Shown piece after piece: positions 46,452 to 55,272 of a DNA stretch of 64,000 nt (its first letter is position 1; each line of letters starts with the position of its first letter). Both the position numbers and the translations under genes were made by a program. The DNA is taken from NCBI RefSeq assembly GCF_000993785.3, contig NZ_CP009922.3:4960001-5024000 (forward strand). The letters run 5' to 3'. Origin of the DNA: Streptomyces xiamenensis. Its GTDB lineage: Bacteria; Actinomycetota; Actinomycetes; Streptomycetales; Streptomycetaceae. Under the pieces are notes generated by a model. It was not told where the DNA came from and did not search any database. It saw only the letters and a program-made list of their open reading frames with translations.

Positions 46452-46877
46452 ATGGGTTACGAGGTCGAGAAGACCGACGCGCAGTGGCGCGAGGAACTGA
46501 CCGACGAGGAGTACCGGGTCCTGCGCGAGGCGGGCACCGAGCGGGCCTTCACCGGCGAGTACACCGACACCAAGACCGTCGGCGTCTACAACTGCCGCGC
46601 CTGCGGCGCCGAGCTGTTCCGCTCCGGAACCAAGTTCGAGTCGCACTGCGGCTGGCCCTCGTTCTACGACCCGGCCGACAGCGACGCCGTGGAGACCAGG
46701 GTCGACACCTCCCTGCCGGGCCGCCCGCGCACCGAGGTGCTGTGCGCCACCTGCGGCTCGCACCTGGGTCACGTCTTCGAGGGCGAGGGCTACGGCACCC
46801 CCACCGACCTGCGGTACTGCATCAACTCCATCGCCATCCGGCACGTGGAGGCGGAGCCGGGGACGGAGGCCGGGTGA
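46452..46877 (+). CDS. msrB: Methionine-R-sulfoxide reductase B
   Basis: Repairs oxidised methionine (141 residues). Two zinc-binding CxxC pairs are visible (CRACGAELF and CATCGSHLGHVF), and the catalytic cysteine lies in LRYCINSIA near the end. The stretch FESHCGWPSFYDP is the substrate site. ATG 46452 follows GAGGAGAG; a GTG at 46431 would extend it by seven residues. Its stop overlaps the next start (GTGA). Confidence 0.94.
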   Translation: MGYEVEKTDAQWREELTDEEYRVLREAGTERAFTGEYTDTKTVGVYNCRACGAELFRSGTKFESHCGWPSFYDPADSDAVETRVDTSLPGRPRTEVLCATCGSHLGHVFEGEGYGTPTDLRYCINSIAIRHVEAEPGTEAG

Positions 46878-47470
46878 CGCTCGACGTCATCGTGATCGGC
46901 GCGGGCGGCACCGTGGGTGCCGCCGTCGCCGGCGCGCTGGAGGCACACGGGCACCGGGTGGTCCGTGCCTCCCGGCGCGGCCCGGCGCGCGTCGACCTCA
47001 CCGAGCCCGCCACCGTCGACGCGCTGCTCGCCGCGCACGGGCCGGTGGACGCCGTGGTGTGCTGCGCGGCCAGCGGCGGCACGGCCCCGGTGGCCGGCTC
47101 CACCGACGCCGCGTTCTTCAGCGGCCTGGACGGCAAGCTCACCGGGCAGGTCGAGCTGGTCCGCAGGGCCCTGCCCCATCTGCGCGACGGTGGCTCGATC
47201 ACCCTCACCAGCGGCACCATCCCGGACACGCTGCGCGACGCGGCGCTCGGCCGCCTCATCAACGCCGGTATCGAGGCCTTCGTCCCCGCCGCCGCCAGGG
47301 AACTGCCGCGCGGCGTACGGCTCAACACCGTCAGCCCCGGCTGGATCCGCGAGACCCTGATCTCCCTGGACATGGACCCGGCCCCCGGCACCCCGCTGGA
47401 CGAGGTGGCCGTGTGCTACCTGGAGGCCGTGGAGGGCAGCGCGCGCGGCCGGGTGTTCACGCTGGACTGA
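46874..47470 (+). CDS. Short-chain dehydrogenase/reductase
   Basis: A 198-residue SDR-type protein. The nucleotide-binding loop is VIGAGGTVGAAVAGAL, and a dinucleotide site is followed by VVCCAASGG. The catalytic triad is partly changed: SITLTSGTIPDT holds the Ser, but the usual YxxxK is not visible, with GIEAFVPAAARELP at its place. Acting on an unknown substrate, it may be a binding or regulatory protein. It overlaps msrB by four bases and the convergent PfkB gene by 14. Confidence 0.8.
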   Translation: MTLDVIVIGAGGTVGAAVAGALEAHGHRVVRASRRGPARVDLTEPATVDALLAAHGPVDAVVCCAASGGTAPVAGSTDAAFFSGLDGKLTGQVELVRRALPHLRDGGSITLTSGTIPDTLRDAALGRLINAGIEAFVPAAARELPRGVRLNTVSPGWIRETLISLDMDPAPGTPLDEVAVCYLEAVEGSARGRVFTLD

Positions 47471-48413
47471 CGGCCGCCGCGCCGTCCCCGCCACCCGCAC
47501 CGGCCAGCTCCGCCGCAAGCTCGGCGGCGGTCATCTGCCGCTCGTGGGTGCCCACCTGGGTACACGCGAAGGCCCCCGAGACGGTGCCCGCCCGCGCACA
47601 CTCACCGAGACCCCCGCCCGCGAACAGCGTGTACAGGAACGCCGTCACGAACGCGTCGCCCGCCCCGTTGCTGTCCACCACCGGCGCCGCCGGGGTCACC
47701 GCCGGAAAGTGCTGTACGGCCCCGTCCCCCTCCCGGCTCAGCAGATGGCAGCCGCGCTCCCCGTCCGTGGCCACCGCCAGCCGCGCCTTCCCCCGCTCCA
47801 GGATCAGCCGCAGCGTCTCCTCGATCCGGCCCCGCAGCCCGGCCGCGCTCAGGAACACGTAGTCGGTGCGGAACGCCCAGGGATGGCTGTCCGGATTGAC
47901 CCCGTCCCAGGCGTGCAGATCGGTCGAGGACGGCAGACCGCGGCGCTCCAGCTCACCGAACAGCTCCCGGTTGAACCCGGAACGGCACACGTGCACATGG
48001 CGCGCCCGGTCCAGATGCGGCCCCACGAACTCCGGGGGCAGCAGCAGATCCGCCGGATGCCGGCCGTCGTAGAAGGAGAACCTGCGCCCCGCCTCGTCCA
48101 CCAGGTTGACGCTGCGTGGGGTGCCGTTGGGCGCGGGCAGCACATCGAAGCCGAGCCCGGCGGAGGTGAAGCGGCGCCGGATCAGGTCGCCCTGGAGATC
48201 CTCGCCGAGGAAGTCCAGGAAGTGGGTGCGCAGCCCCAGCGCGTGGAAACCCAGCGCGGCGCCGGTCCCGGTGTGCGCCACGTAGTCGCGGATCGGCGGG
48301 ACGTGCAGCAGGTCGGCGTCCGGCACCTCCAGACGCGGCACCCGCACGATCGTGTCCACCCCGGCGGCGCCCACCACCAGGACGTCGTACGGCGGTTCGT
48401 TCGTGTTGCCCAT
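47457..48413 (-). CDS. PfkB-family carbohydrate kinase
   Basis: A 318-residue ribokinase-fold sugar or nucleoside kinase. The ATP/anion-hole signature is VVDSNGAGDAFVTAFLY near residue 250, with Asp as base. The start has VLVVGAAGVDTIVRVPRLE, and HTGTGAALGFHALGL is the substrate lid. The sugar cannot be predicted. The 219 bases before it (48414-48632) hold no gene. Confidence 0.88.
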   Translation of the reverse strand: MGNTNEPPYDVLVVGAAGVDTIVRVPRLEVPDADLLHVPPIRDYVAHTGTGAALGFHALGLRTHFLDFLGEDLQGDLIRRRFTSAGLGFDVLPAPNGTPRSVNLVDEAGRRFSFYDGRHPADLLLPPEFVGPHLDRARHVHVCRSGFNRELFGELERRGLPSSTDLHAWDGVNPDSHPWAFRTDYVFLSAAGLRGRIEETLRLILERGKARLAVATDGERGCHLLSREGDGAVQHFPAVTPAAPVVDSNGAGDAFVTAFLYTLFAGGGLGECARAGTVSGAFACTQVGTHERQMTAAELAAELAGAGGGDGAAAVSPA

Positions 48414-48632
48414 GTCACCGATGATGCCAGCGAAACGGCTCGACCGGGGGAGCGGCGGCCGGGGTGCGGCCGTGGAGATCTCCCCTCTCCTGCGACGCGG
48501 GCCGGAGGTCCGGAATATTGCTCGGCAGCCATGACGGCCAGGTCACGGTGCCGAACAGCGTTCCCGTGAACGAGGCGGCGGGTCACGGCGTTCAGGACCT
48601 TCGCTGGGTCGCCGGCCCATCTCCGGGCGTGC

Positions 48633-50399
48633 TCACCACGGGCCGGACACCTCCCGGCCGTCGGCCGGGGTCAGGACCGCCGCCGACTCCGGCGGCAGCC
48701 GCAGGCCCGCCTCCGGGGCCGTCGGGGGTACGGGGTGGGTGGCCGCCAGGAGCGTGAGCAGGTTCGGGGGAACGGCCACGGTCGCCGGGCGGTCGGGCGA
48801 GAAGTTCACCGCCACCACCAGCGGACCGTGGCACACCGTCAGCCACCGTTCGTCCTCGTCGTACCGGACCGCTACCGCCGACAGCGGCTGCCCAGGTGTC
48901 AGCAGCGCGCGGCGGATCCTGATCAGCCGCCGGTGCCACCGCGTGAGCTCCCGGTGGTCCTCCGCCGCAGGATGCCGCAGCACGGAACGGTCGCGGGTCG
49001 CCGGGTCCTGCGGGTCAGGGATGTCCCCGGCCGCCCAGCCGTGCGCCGCGAACTCCGCGCGCCGGCCCTGCCGCACCGCCTCCGCCAGCGCCGGGTCCTG
49101 ATGGTCGGTGAAGAACTGCCACGGTGAGCCGGCCCCCCACTCCTCGCCCATGAACAGCATCGGCGTCAGCGGCCCGCACAGCACCAGCGCCGCTCCCAGC
49201 GCCGCCCGCGCCGGCCCGGCCTGGGCCGTCAGCCGATCGCCCAGCGCCCGGTTGCCGATCTGATCGTGCGTCTGCGCGTACCCCACCAGCCGGTACGCCG
49301 GCGTCGCCGCCCGCTCCAGCGCCCGCCCGTGCCCCCGGCCCCGGAACGCCGAGTAGCCGCCGTCGTGGAAGAAACCCCCGGTCAGGGTCTTGGCCAGCGC
49401 GGCCATCGGGGCCCGTGCGAAGTCCGCGTAGTAGCCCTGCGCCTCACCCGTCAGCGCCACGTGCAGTGCGTGGTGGAAGTCGTCGGTCCACTGCGCGTGC
49501 AGGCCCAGACCGTTGCGCTCGCGCGGCGCGACCGTCCGCGGGTCGTTGCGGTCCGACTCGGCGATCAGGAACAGCGGCCGGCCCACCTCCAGGGCCAGCG
49601 CGTCCACCGCCGCCGAGAGCTCCGCCAGGAACGGCAGCGCCCGGTCGTCCGCCAGTTCGTGCACCGCGTCCAGCCGCAGCCCGTCCAGCCGGAAGTCCCG
49701 CAGGAACGCCAGCGCGCTGCCCGCGAAGTACGCCCGCACCTCGTCCGAACCGCGCCCGTCCAGGTTCACCGCCGAACCCCACGGCGTGTGGTGCCGGTCG
49801 GTGAAGTACGGGCCGAACTCCGGCAGCCGGTTGCCCGAGGGCCCCAGATGGTTGTGCACCACGTCGAGGACCACGCCAAGACCCGCCCCGTGCGCCGCGT
49901 CCACCAGCCGCGCCAGCCCCTCCGGGCCCCCGTACGGCTCGTGCACCGCCCACGGCGCCACCCCGTCGTACCCCCAGCCGTGCCGCCCAGGGAACGGGTT
50001 CACCGGCATCAGCTGCACATGGGTGATGCCCAGCTCCGCCAGGCGTTCCAGCCGCTCCGCCGCCGCGTCGAACGTGCCCTCGGCCGTGAACGTACCGATG
50101 TGCAGCTCGTACAGCACCGCCCCCGGCAGCCCGCGCCCCGCCCACGGATGCCGCCAGGGGTACGCCCCCGGGTCCGTCACCGCCGCCGGGCCCTCGGGGC
50201 CCTCCGGCAGCCGGCGGGCCCGGGGGTCGGGCAGCACGGGGCCCTGGGGGTCGTCCAGCACGAAGCCGTAGCGGGAGCCGGGCCCGGCCGCCGCGTCCGT
50301 ACGCCACCAGCCGCCCGCGTCCTCACGCAGCGGCAGCCGCGCACCCTCCAGCCACAGCCAGACCCGGCGGGCCCGTGGTGCCCACACCTCGAAGCGCAT
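48633..50399 (-). CDS. treZ: Malto-oligosyltrehalose trehalohydrolase
   Basis: Releases trehalose from maltooligosyltrehalose, the second step of the TreY-TreZ pathway (588 residues, GH13). An N-terminal beta domain starts FEVWAPRARRVWLWLEG; the catalytic barrel has VVLDVVHNHLG, the nucleophile Asp in LDGLRLDAVHEL and the acid/base Glu in FLIAESDRND. The ATG at 50399 matches the family start; a second ATG lies three codons upstream. treY lies 2 kb away, with a GNAT and an FHA gene between, and TreX is not in the window. Confidence 0.93.
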   Translation of the reverse strand: MRFEVWAPRARRVWLWLEGARLPLREDAGGWWRTDAAAGPGSRYGFVLDDPQGPVLPDPRARRLPEGPEGPAAVTDPGAYPWRHPWAGRGLPGAVLYELHIGTFTAEGTFDAAAERLERLAELGITHVQLMPVNPFPGRHGWGYDGVAPWAVHEPYGGPEGLARLVDAAHGAGLGVVLDVVHNHLGPSGNRLPEFGPYFTDRHHTPWGSAVNLDGRGSDEVRAYFAGSALAFLRDFRLDGLRLDAVHELADDRALPFLAELSAAVDALALEVGRPLFLIAESDRNDPRTVAPRERNGLGLHAQWTDDFHHALHVALTGEAQGYYADFARAPMAALAKTLTGGFFHDGGYSAFRGRGHGRALERAATPAYRLVGYAQTHDQIGNRALGDRLTAQAGPARAALGAALVLCGPLTPMLFMGEEWGAGSPWQFFTDHQDPALAEAVRQGRRAEFAAHGWAAGDIPDPQDPATRDRSVLRHPAAEDHRELTRWHRRLIRIRRALLTPGQPLSAVAVRYDEDERWLTVCHGPLVVAVNFSPDRPATVAVPPNLLTLLAATHPVPPTAPEAGLRLPPESAAVLTPADGREVSGPW

Positions 50400-50427
50400 G
50401 GACACCATGCTCGGGCCCGCCCCGGCC

Positions 50428-51342
50428 TCACGCCAGGCAGTAGCGGTGCTGTGTCACCGGATAGCCCGCCCGGGCGAACGCCTTGGCCATCGGCACATTG
50501 CCGGTGTCGGTGGCGGCGTGTATGCGCTCCGCGCCCTCGGCGGCCAGTTGCCGGGTGCACTCCACCAGCAGGTCGTACGCGTAACCGTGACCGCGCTGCT
50601 CGGGGACCACGCCGATGAGGCCGACCACCGGGCTGCTCGGATTGTGGGCCGGCGCCTGGAAGCCGACCAGCTCACCCGCAGGGGTGTACGCCATACGCCA
50701 CCACTCACGCGGCGAGGGACACCAGTTCAGGAACTCCAGCTCCTGCCGGGCGGCCGCGTCGGGGCCGTCCTGCGCGATCGCCCGCAGCGCGTGCGCGTCC
50801 AGCGTGGTGCTGTGGATGCGGCGCAAGATGTCCAGGACCACGTCGTCGTCGGGCTCGGGCCGGAAGACCAGCCGCCCCGGCGCGTCGGGGATCCCGCACT
50901 CGGGGGTCCACGTGTAGCGGAAACGTTCCACCAGCGGCTCGTAGCCAGCCTCGACCGCCGCCGAGATCCGTGCCCCGCCGGCCGCCCGGGCGAGCGGGTC
51001 GGAGCGCCAGCCGGGCGGCAGGATCAGCTCGTACTCGGGGCGCAGACCGCTGGCCCGCAGCAGGGCGGTGCCCGCCTCGGGGTCGGTGAAGTCGAACCAG
51101 TCCAGGGCGACCGGCTTGGTGTCGTCCGGCCCGCCCCAGTAGCCGGCGCGGGCCACGACCTCCCCGTCGCGCAGCGCCATCCAGAGCCACTCGGGCCGGT
51201 ACTCGCCGCCCTCGGCGAGCGTACGGACCACGTTGTGCGGCGGGTCGAGCAGCGCGCGGCCGACCAGGCCGGGGTCGGGGAGCGAGGTGAAAAGGGTGCT
51301 GCTCTCGCCCTCGGCGAGGCAGCGGAAGACCAGATCGGTCAT
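50428..51342 (-). CDS. GNAT family N-acetyltransferase
   Basis: A 304-residue protein with a C-terminal GNAT fold. The acetyl-CoA loop is VVPEQRGHGYAYDLL at about residue 245, and the last strand-helix is TDTGNVPMAKAFARAGY. The N-terminal half may be a second, degenerate GNAT domain. The substrate is unknown. A strong mini-ORF begins 111 bases upstream (51391-51453) and may encode a leader peptide for it. Confidence 0.85.
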   Translation of the reverse strand: MTDLVFRCLAEGESSTLFTSLPDPGLVGRALLDPPHNVVRTLAEGGEYRPEWLWMALRDGEVVARAGYWGGPDDTKPVALDWFDFTDPEAGTALLRASGLRPEYELILPPGWRSDPLARAAGGARISAAVEAGYEPLVERFRYTWTPECGIPDAPGRLVFRPEPDDDVVLDILRRIHSTTLDAHALRAIAQDGPDAAARQELEFLNWCPSPREWWRMAYTPAGELVGFQAPAHNPSSPVVGLIGVVPEQRGHGYAYDLLVECTRQLAAEGAERIHAATDTGNVPMAKAFARAGYPVTQHRYCLA

Positions 51343-51390
51343 GAGGAGAGGGGTCCTTCCGGATACGGAGTGCGCGCGGCTTCCGTCCGG

Positions 51391-51453
51391 TCAGAGAACA
51401 CGCCCGGGAACGAGGAGGCGGAAGCGGGACACGCGCGATGCGGTGACACACAT
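51391..51453 (-). CDS. Possible 20-residue leader peptide
   Basis: A mini-ORF (MCVTASRVSRFRLLVPGRVL) with a full AAGGAGG ribosome site nine bases before its ATG. It ends 48 bases before the GNAT gene on the same strand. A perfect ribosome site on so short a frame suggests it is translated, perhaps to regulate the GNAT gene. The peptide has one Cys and several Arg and is not of the HVD-type seen at 61261. Confidence 0.5.
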   Translation of the reverse strand: MCVTASRVSRFRLLVPGRVL

Positions 51454-51567
51454 GGCAAACGCCTCCTTCCCGGTCCGTGGGCGTGCCGGAACCGTACCCC
51501 GGTGCACCGGGGGAGGGCCAACGAGTTGTCTGGACAGAACCAACTCCCGTCCCGGAAACTTTGTTTC

Positions 51568-52122
51568 ATGACCTCGATCGAGTCCGGTGTGCCCTCTCCG
51601 CGGATATCCGACGCGGATCGTGAGCGTGCCCTCGGCGCGCTGCGCGAGGGCATGGTGGACGGAAGGTTGTCCCACGACACCTTCGAGCGGCGGATGGAAC
51701 AGGTCATGGGGGCCCGGCGTCCGGAGGAGCTCGCCCTGGCGCTGCGGGATCTGCCCGCCTGCGAGGGGGCGGCCGAACGCACCGGCTGGCTGGTGCAGAC
51801 GGTGGGCCGGATCGCCTCCTTCCAGCACCGGATGTCCGCGGCGTGGCGTGCCGAGCGGCTGCCGCAACTGGTGCTGCCCACCCCGGGGCCGCACCCGCTG
51901 TCGATCGGCCGGGCCCCGGGCTCGGCGCTGCGGCTCAACGACGGGAGCGTCTCGCGTTTCCACGCCCAGCTGACGGCCGACGGGGGCGGGTGGCTGATAC
52001 GGGATCTGGGCTCGGCGAACGGGACCTGGGTGAACGGCCGGCGGGTGACCGACACGCTGCCGGTGCGGCCGGGGGACGAGGTGCGCTTCGGCGCCGTCTC
52101 GTACCGCTTGAGCCTGCGGTGA
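51568..52122 (+). CDS. DUF1707-FHA domain protein
   Basis: A 184-residue regulator with two parts. DUF1707 (about residues 12-60, ISDADRERALGALREGMVDG) is common at the N-terminus of actinobacterial membrane or DNA-associated proteins. The FHA domain (about 105-180) binds phosphothreonine: LSIGRAPGSALRLND, VSRFHAQLTAD and DLGSANGTWVNGRRV. No membrane helix is present. It could read the signal of a Ser/Thr kinase; no kinase gene is near. ATG 51568 is the first plausible start. Confidence 0.88.
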   Translation: MTSIESGVPSPRISDADRERALGALREGMVDGRLSHDTFERRMEQVMGARRPEELALALRDLPACEGAAERTGWLVQTVGRIASFQHRMSAAWRAERLPQLVLPTPGPHPLSIGRAPGSALRLNDGSVSRFHAQLTADGGGWLIRDLGSANGTWVNGRRVTDTLPVRPGDEVRFGAVSYRLSLR

Positions 52123-52305
52123 GCGGGTACTGAGCCCGCGCCCGGCAGGCCGGTGGCGCCGGGGCCCGGCCCCGCCGCGGAAGCCGGTCTGCCGCCCGAG
52201 CGGGGGCTGGTGGTGTGGGTCGGCAGACCGGAGTTCCGTGGGTGATCGTGCCCGTGGGAGCGCTCCCAGTGTGGGGGCAGAGGATCGGCTTGTAAAGACG
52301 GCGCG

Positions 52306-55158
52306 TCAGAACCCGTCCCGGCGCACCAGCAGGGCGACCGGGCGGTCGGCGAACATCTCGGCGAGCCGGGCCTTGCCCTGGAACGCCGGCCGCCGCGCCG
52401 TCCGGCCCGTGTCCCGGCCGGCCAGCGCGTCGTCCCAGCGGCCGGGCGGCAGCGGCAGCACGGTGCTGTCCCAGCCGCCGGCGGCCTCCAGCGTCCGGGT
52501 GAGCCGGCTGACGGCGGTGAGCACCTGACCGGACCGGGCGAACGCCAGCGCGTGGTCCCCGGTGGGCCCCTCTGCGGTCAGCGGCTCGTAGCCGGAGTGC
52601 GCGCCGAACCACTCGGGGTGTGCGCGGCGCAACCGCAGCGCCACCGCGGTCAGCCACAGCTTCTCGGCGGGCAGGCCGGCGTCGGCTCCCGGGGCGGTGG
52701 CGGAGCCGGGGTCGGCCGCGCCCGGCAGCGGGCGCTCCGGGAGCCGCGGCGGGCGGCGGTTGTCGGGGTCCACGAGGGCCCGGTAGACACTCTCACCGCC
52801 CCGGTAGAGGTCGGGGACCCCGGGCATCGTCAGATGCAGCAGCGCGGCCCCCAGGACGTTGGCCCGGATCTGCGGTGCCAGTTCCTCGGCGAACCGGGCC
52901 ACCGCGTATCCGGGCGCGCCGCAGGGGCCGCCCCGTACGAAGCGGTCCGCCGCCGCCTCGTAATCGGCGTCGGGGTCCGTCCAGGTGGTGCGCAGGGCTG
53001 CCTCGCGTGCGGCCTTGAGGGTGGCGTCCAGCAGCCGGGACGGGTCGGGGTCCGGCGCGAGCGCGAACGCCGTCTGCCAGCAACTCCACGCCAGGTGCGG
53101 GTCGGGGGCGGACACCCCGGCGTGCGCGGCGCGTTCCGTCACCTCGGTGAGCAGTTCCGCCCACCCGAGCGGATGTTCGGTGAGTGTGGCGAGGGCGGCG
53201 CGGACGTCACCGCTGCGCTTGGTGTCGTGGGTGGCGTACACGGTGCCGGTGAGCGGCCACGCGTGCTGGATACGGGCGCAGTGCGCGTGGAAGGCGGACA
53301 CCGGCAGGGCGGGTTCGCCCGGGTCGCCGCCGACCTCGGCGGCGGACAGCAGCGGGGTGAAGCGGTATCCGGCACAGTCCTCGACGGCCTTGGCCCGCAA
53401 GGCGGAACCCACCTGGCCGAACCGCGCCCGGAAGTCCTGCGCGTCGCTCGCGGCGCAGGCGCTGGGGCCGGTGTCCGCGGTGCTCTCGGCGAGGAGGTGG
53501 AAGCCGGTGTCCGCGGTGGCGGGTGACGTGGCGTCGGGCGCGGCCGTCCTGGCCCGCACGGCCGGGTCGGCGCCTGACCTGCCGTCGCACGGGGCCGCCC
53601 GGTGGGTGGTCCGCGTCTGTGCGGTCGCGTCCGGCTCCGGAGGCGACCCGGCCCCTTCCCCCGCGGGGGTCCCGCCGTCTGTCGCATCCGCCGTACGGAG
53701 TCCGGCGTCGTCCCGGTCACGGAGCGCCGGGTCCCCGGTGGTTCCGGCCGTCGGTGCCGGCCCTTCGGCGGAGCGGCCGGCCGGGTCCGCGGGGCCCACC
53801 GGGTCGTACGGGGCGCCGGGTGCGGTCCGTCCCGGGGACCGGGCCGGTTCGGCCGGAGCGGTGTCGGGGCCCCGGAGCAGCGCGTGGAGCGCGTCCACCG
53901 CCCGGGCCTGCGCCGCCGTGGTGACCGCGCACCGGGCGAGGTCGGCCGTGCGCGCGAGCAGGGTCGTGTCCTGCCGCGAGGGCGGGCGGTCCGCCGCGAG
54001 GTAGGGCCGGTAGACCGGTAGATGCACCAGGAGTTCGGTCAGGGCGGTGCGCAGCGCCTCCGGCGTGTGCAGGTCACCGCACAGGCGGTGCGCGGTGCGC
54101 AGGAGGCGGTCGCGTTCGGCGCACAGCTCCTCGGCGAGGATCTCGCGTGCGGCGCGCCGTACGGTCGGTTCCCAGGCGCCGCCGAGATCGGCCGGGGCGG
54201 CGGTGAACCGGCGGTGGTCGGCCGTGAGCCGGTCCGCGCCCACCGGGTCGGTGAGGACGGCGTCCACGTGGCGCAGCGCGTCGTAGCCGGTGGTGCCGGC
54301 CACCGGCCAGCCGGTGGGGAGGTGTTCGCCGGTGGCCAGGATCTTCTCGGCCACCACCCACACGTCCGGGCCGGCCCGCTGCCGCAGCCGGCGCAGGTAG
54401 CCCTCGGGGTCGGCCAGCCCGTCGGGGTGGTCGACGCGCAGTCCGCCGATCACGCCCTCCGCGACCAGCCGCAGCACCGTCGCGTGGGTGGCCTCGAAGA
54501 CGGCGGGGTCCTCCACGCGTACCGCGATCAGGTCGCTGACGGTGAAGAACCGGCGGTATGTCAGCTGTGCGAGGCCGGTGCGCCACCAGCCCAGCCGGTA
54601 GTGCTGCGCGTCCAGCAGCGCCGGCAGCGGCAGGGACTCGGTGCCGGGGCGCAGCGGGAAACGGTGGTGGTCGCCGTGGCGCAGTGTGCCGCCCTCCACC
54701 CGCAGCGCGTCCCACTGCTCCCGCAGGGGCGCGCCCAGCACCGGCAGGGGCAGCCGTCCGCCGCCCGCCGCCCAGTCGATGTCGAACCAGGCGGCGGCGG
54801 GGGAACCGGGGCCGTCCCGCAGGAGCTGCCACAGCGGGGCGTTGAGCCGGGTGTCGGCGGGGAAGGCCATGTGGTTGGGCACGATGTCGGCGATGATTCC
54901 CAGCCCGCGGGCCCGGGCCTTTTCGGCCAGGTCGCGCAGGCCGGCCTCGCCGCCGAGTTCGGCGCGCACCCGGGTGTGGTCGGTCACGTCGTAGCCGTGC
55001 CGGGAGCCGGGCACGGCCTCAAGGACCGGCGACAGGTGCAGATGGGAGACGCCGAGCGAGGCGACGTAGGGCAGGAGCCGGGCCGCGGCGTCGAATCCGG
55101 CGCCGGGCTCCAGCTGGAGGCGATAGGTCGCGGTGGGGGTCCTGGGCACCTGTGTCAT
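52306..55158 (-). CDS. treY: Malto-oligosyltrehalose synthase with large insert
   Basis: Converts the end of maltodextrins into a trehalosyl unit (950 residues, GH13). TATYRLQLEPGAGFDAAARL opens the family; GLRVDHPDGLADP has the nucleophile Asp, WVVAEKILATGEHLP the acid/base Glu, and THDTKRSGDVRAAL the late conserved stretch. The protein is longer than usual because residues about 433-570 are a Pro/Ala/Gly/Thr-rich low-complexity segment. It sits between the catalytic core and the segment with YRFTPLLSAAEVGGDP. Without it, the length would be normal. Confidence 0.92.
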   Translation of the reverse strand: MTQVPRTPTATYRLQLEPGAGFDAAARLLPYVASLGVSHLHLSPVLEAVPGSRHGYDVTDHTRVRAELGGEAGLRDLAEKARARGLGIIADIVPNHMAFPADTRLNAPLWQLLRDGPGSPAAAWFDIDWAAGGGRLPLPVLGAPLREQWDALRVEGGTLRHGDHHRFPLRPGTESLPLPALLDAQHYRLGWWRTGLAQLTYRRFFTVSDLIAVRVEDPAVFEATHATVLRLVAEGVIGGLRVDHPDGLADPEGYLRRLRQRAGPDVWVVAEKILATGEHLPTGWPVAGTTGYDALRHVDAVLTDPVGADRLTADHRRFTAAPADLGGAWEPTVRRAAREILAEELCAERDRLLRTAHRLCGDLHTPEALRTALTELLVHLPVYRPYLAADRPPSRQDTTLLARTADLARCAVTTAAQARAVDALHALLRGPDTAPAEPARSPGRTAPGAPYDPVGPADPAGRSAEGPAPTAGTTGDPALRDRDDAGLRTADATDGGTPAGEGAGSPPEPDATAQTRTTHRAAPCDGRSGADPAVRARTAAPDATSPATADTGFHLLAESTADTGPSACAASDAQDFRARFGQVGSALRAKAVEDCAGYRFTPLLSAAEVGGDPGEPALPVSAFHAHCARIQHAWPLTGTVYATHDTKRSGDVRAALATLTEHPLGWAELLTEVTERAAHAGVSAPDPHLAWSCWQTAFALAPDPDPSRLLDATLKAAREAALRTTWTDPDADYEAAADRFVRGGPCGAPGYAVARFAEELAPQIRANVLGAALLHLTMPGVPDLYRGGESVYRALVDPDNRRPPRLPERPLPGAADPGSATAPGADAGLPAEKLWLTAVALRLRRAHPEWFGAHSGYEPLTAEGPTGDHALAFARSGQVLTAVSRLTRTLEAAGGWDSTVLPLPPGRWDDALAGRDTGRTARRPAFQGKARLAEMFADRPVALLVRRDGF

Positions 55159-55272
55159 GACCGCCGCCCACTCCGACTGCCGTGCCCCACGGCGTGGTTG
55201 AGTCCGTACCGTGCTGCGCGGCCGACCGCGCGCGCAGTAGGCTTCCTTGATCCAACGGCGGGGTGGAAGGCG

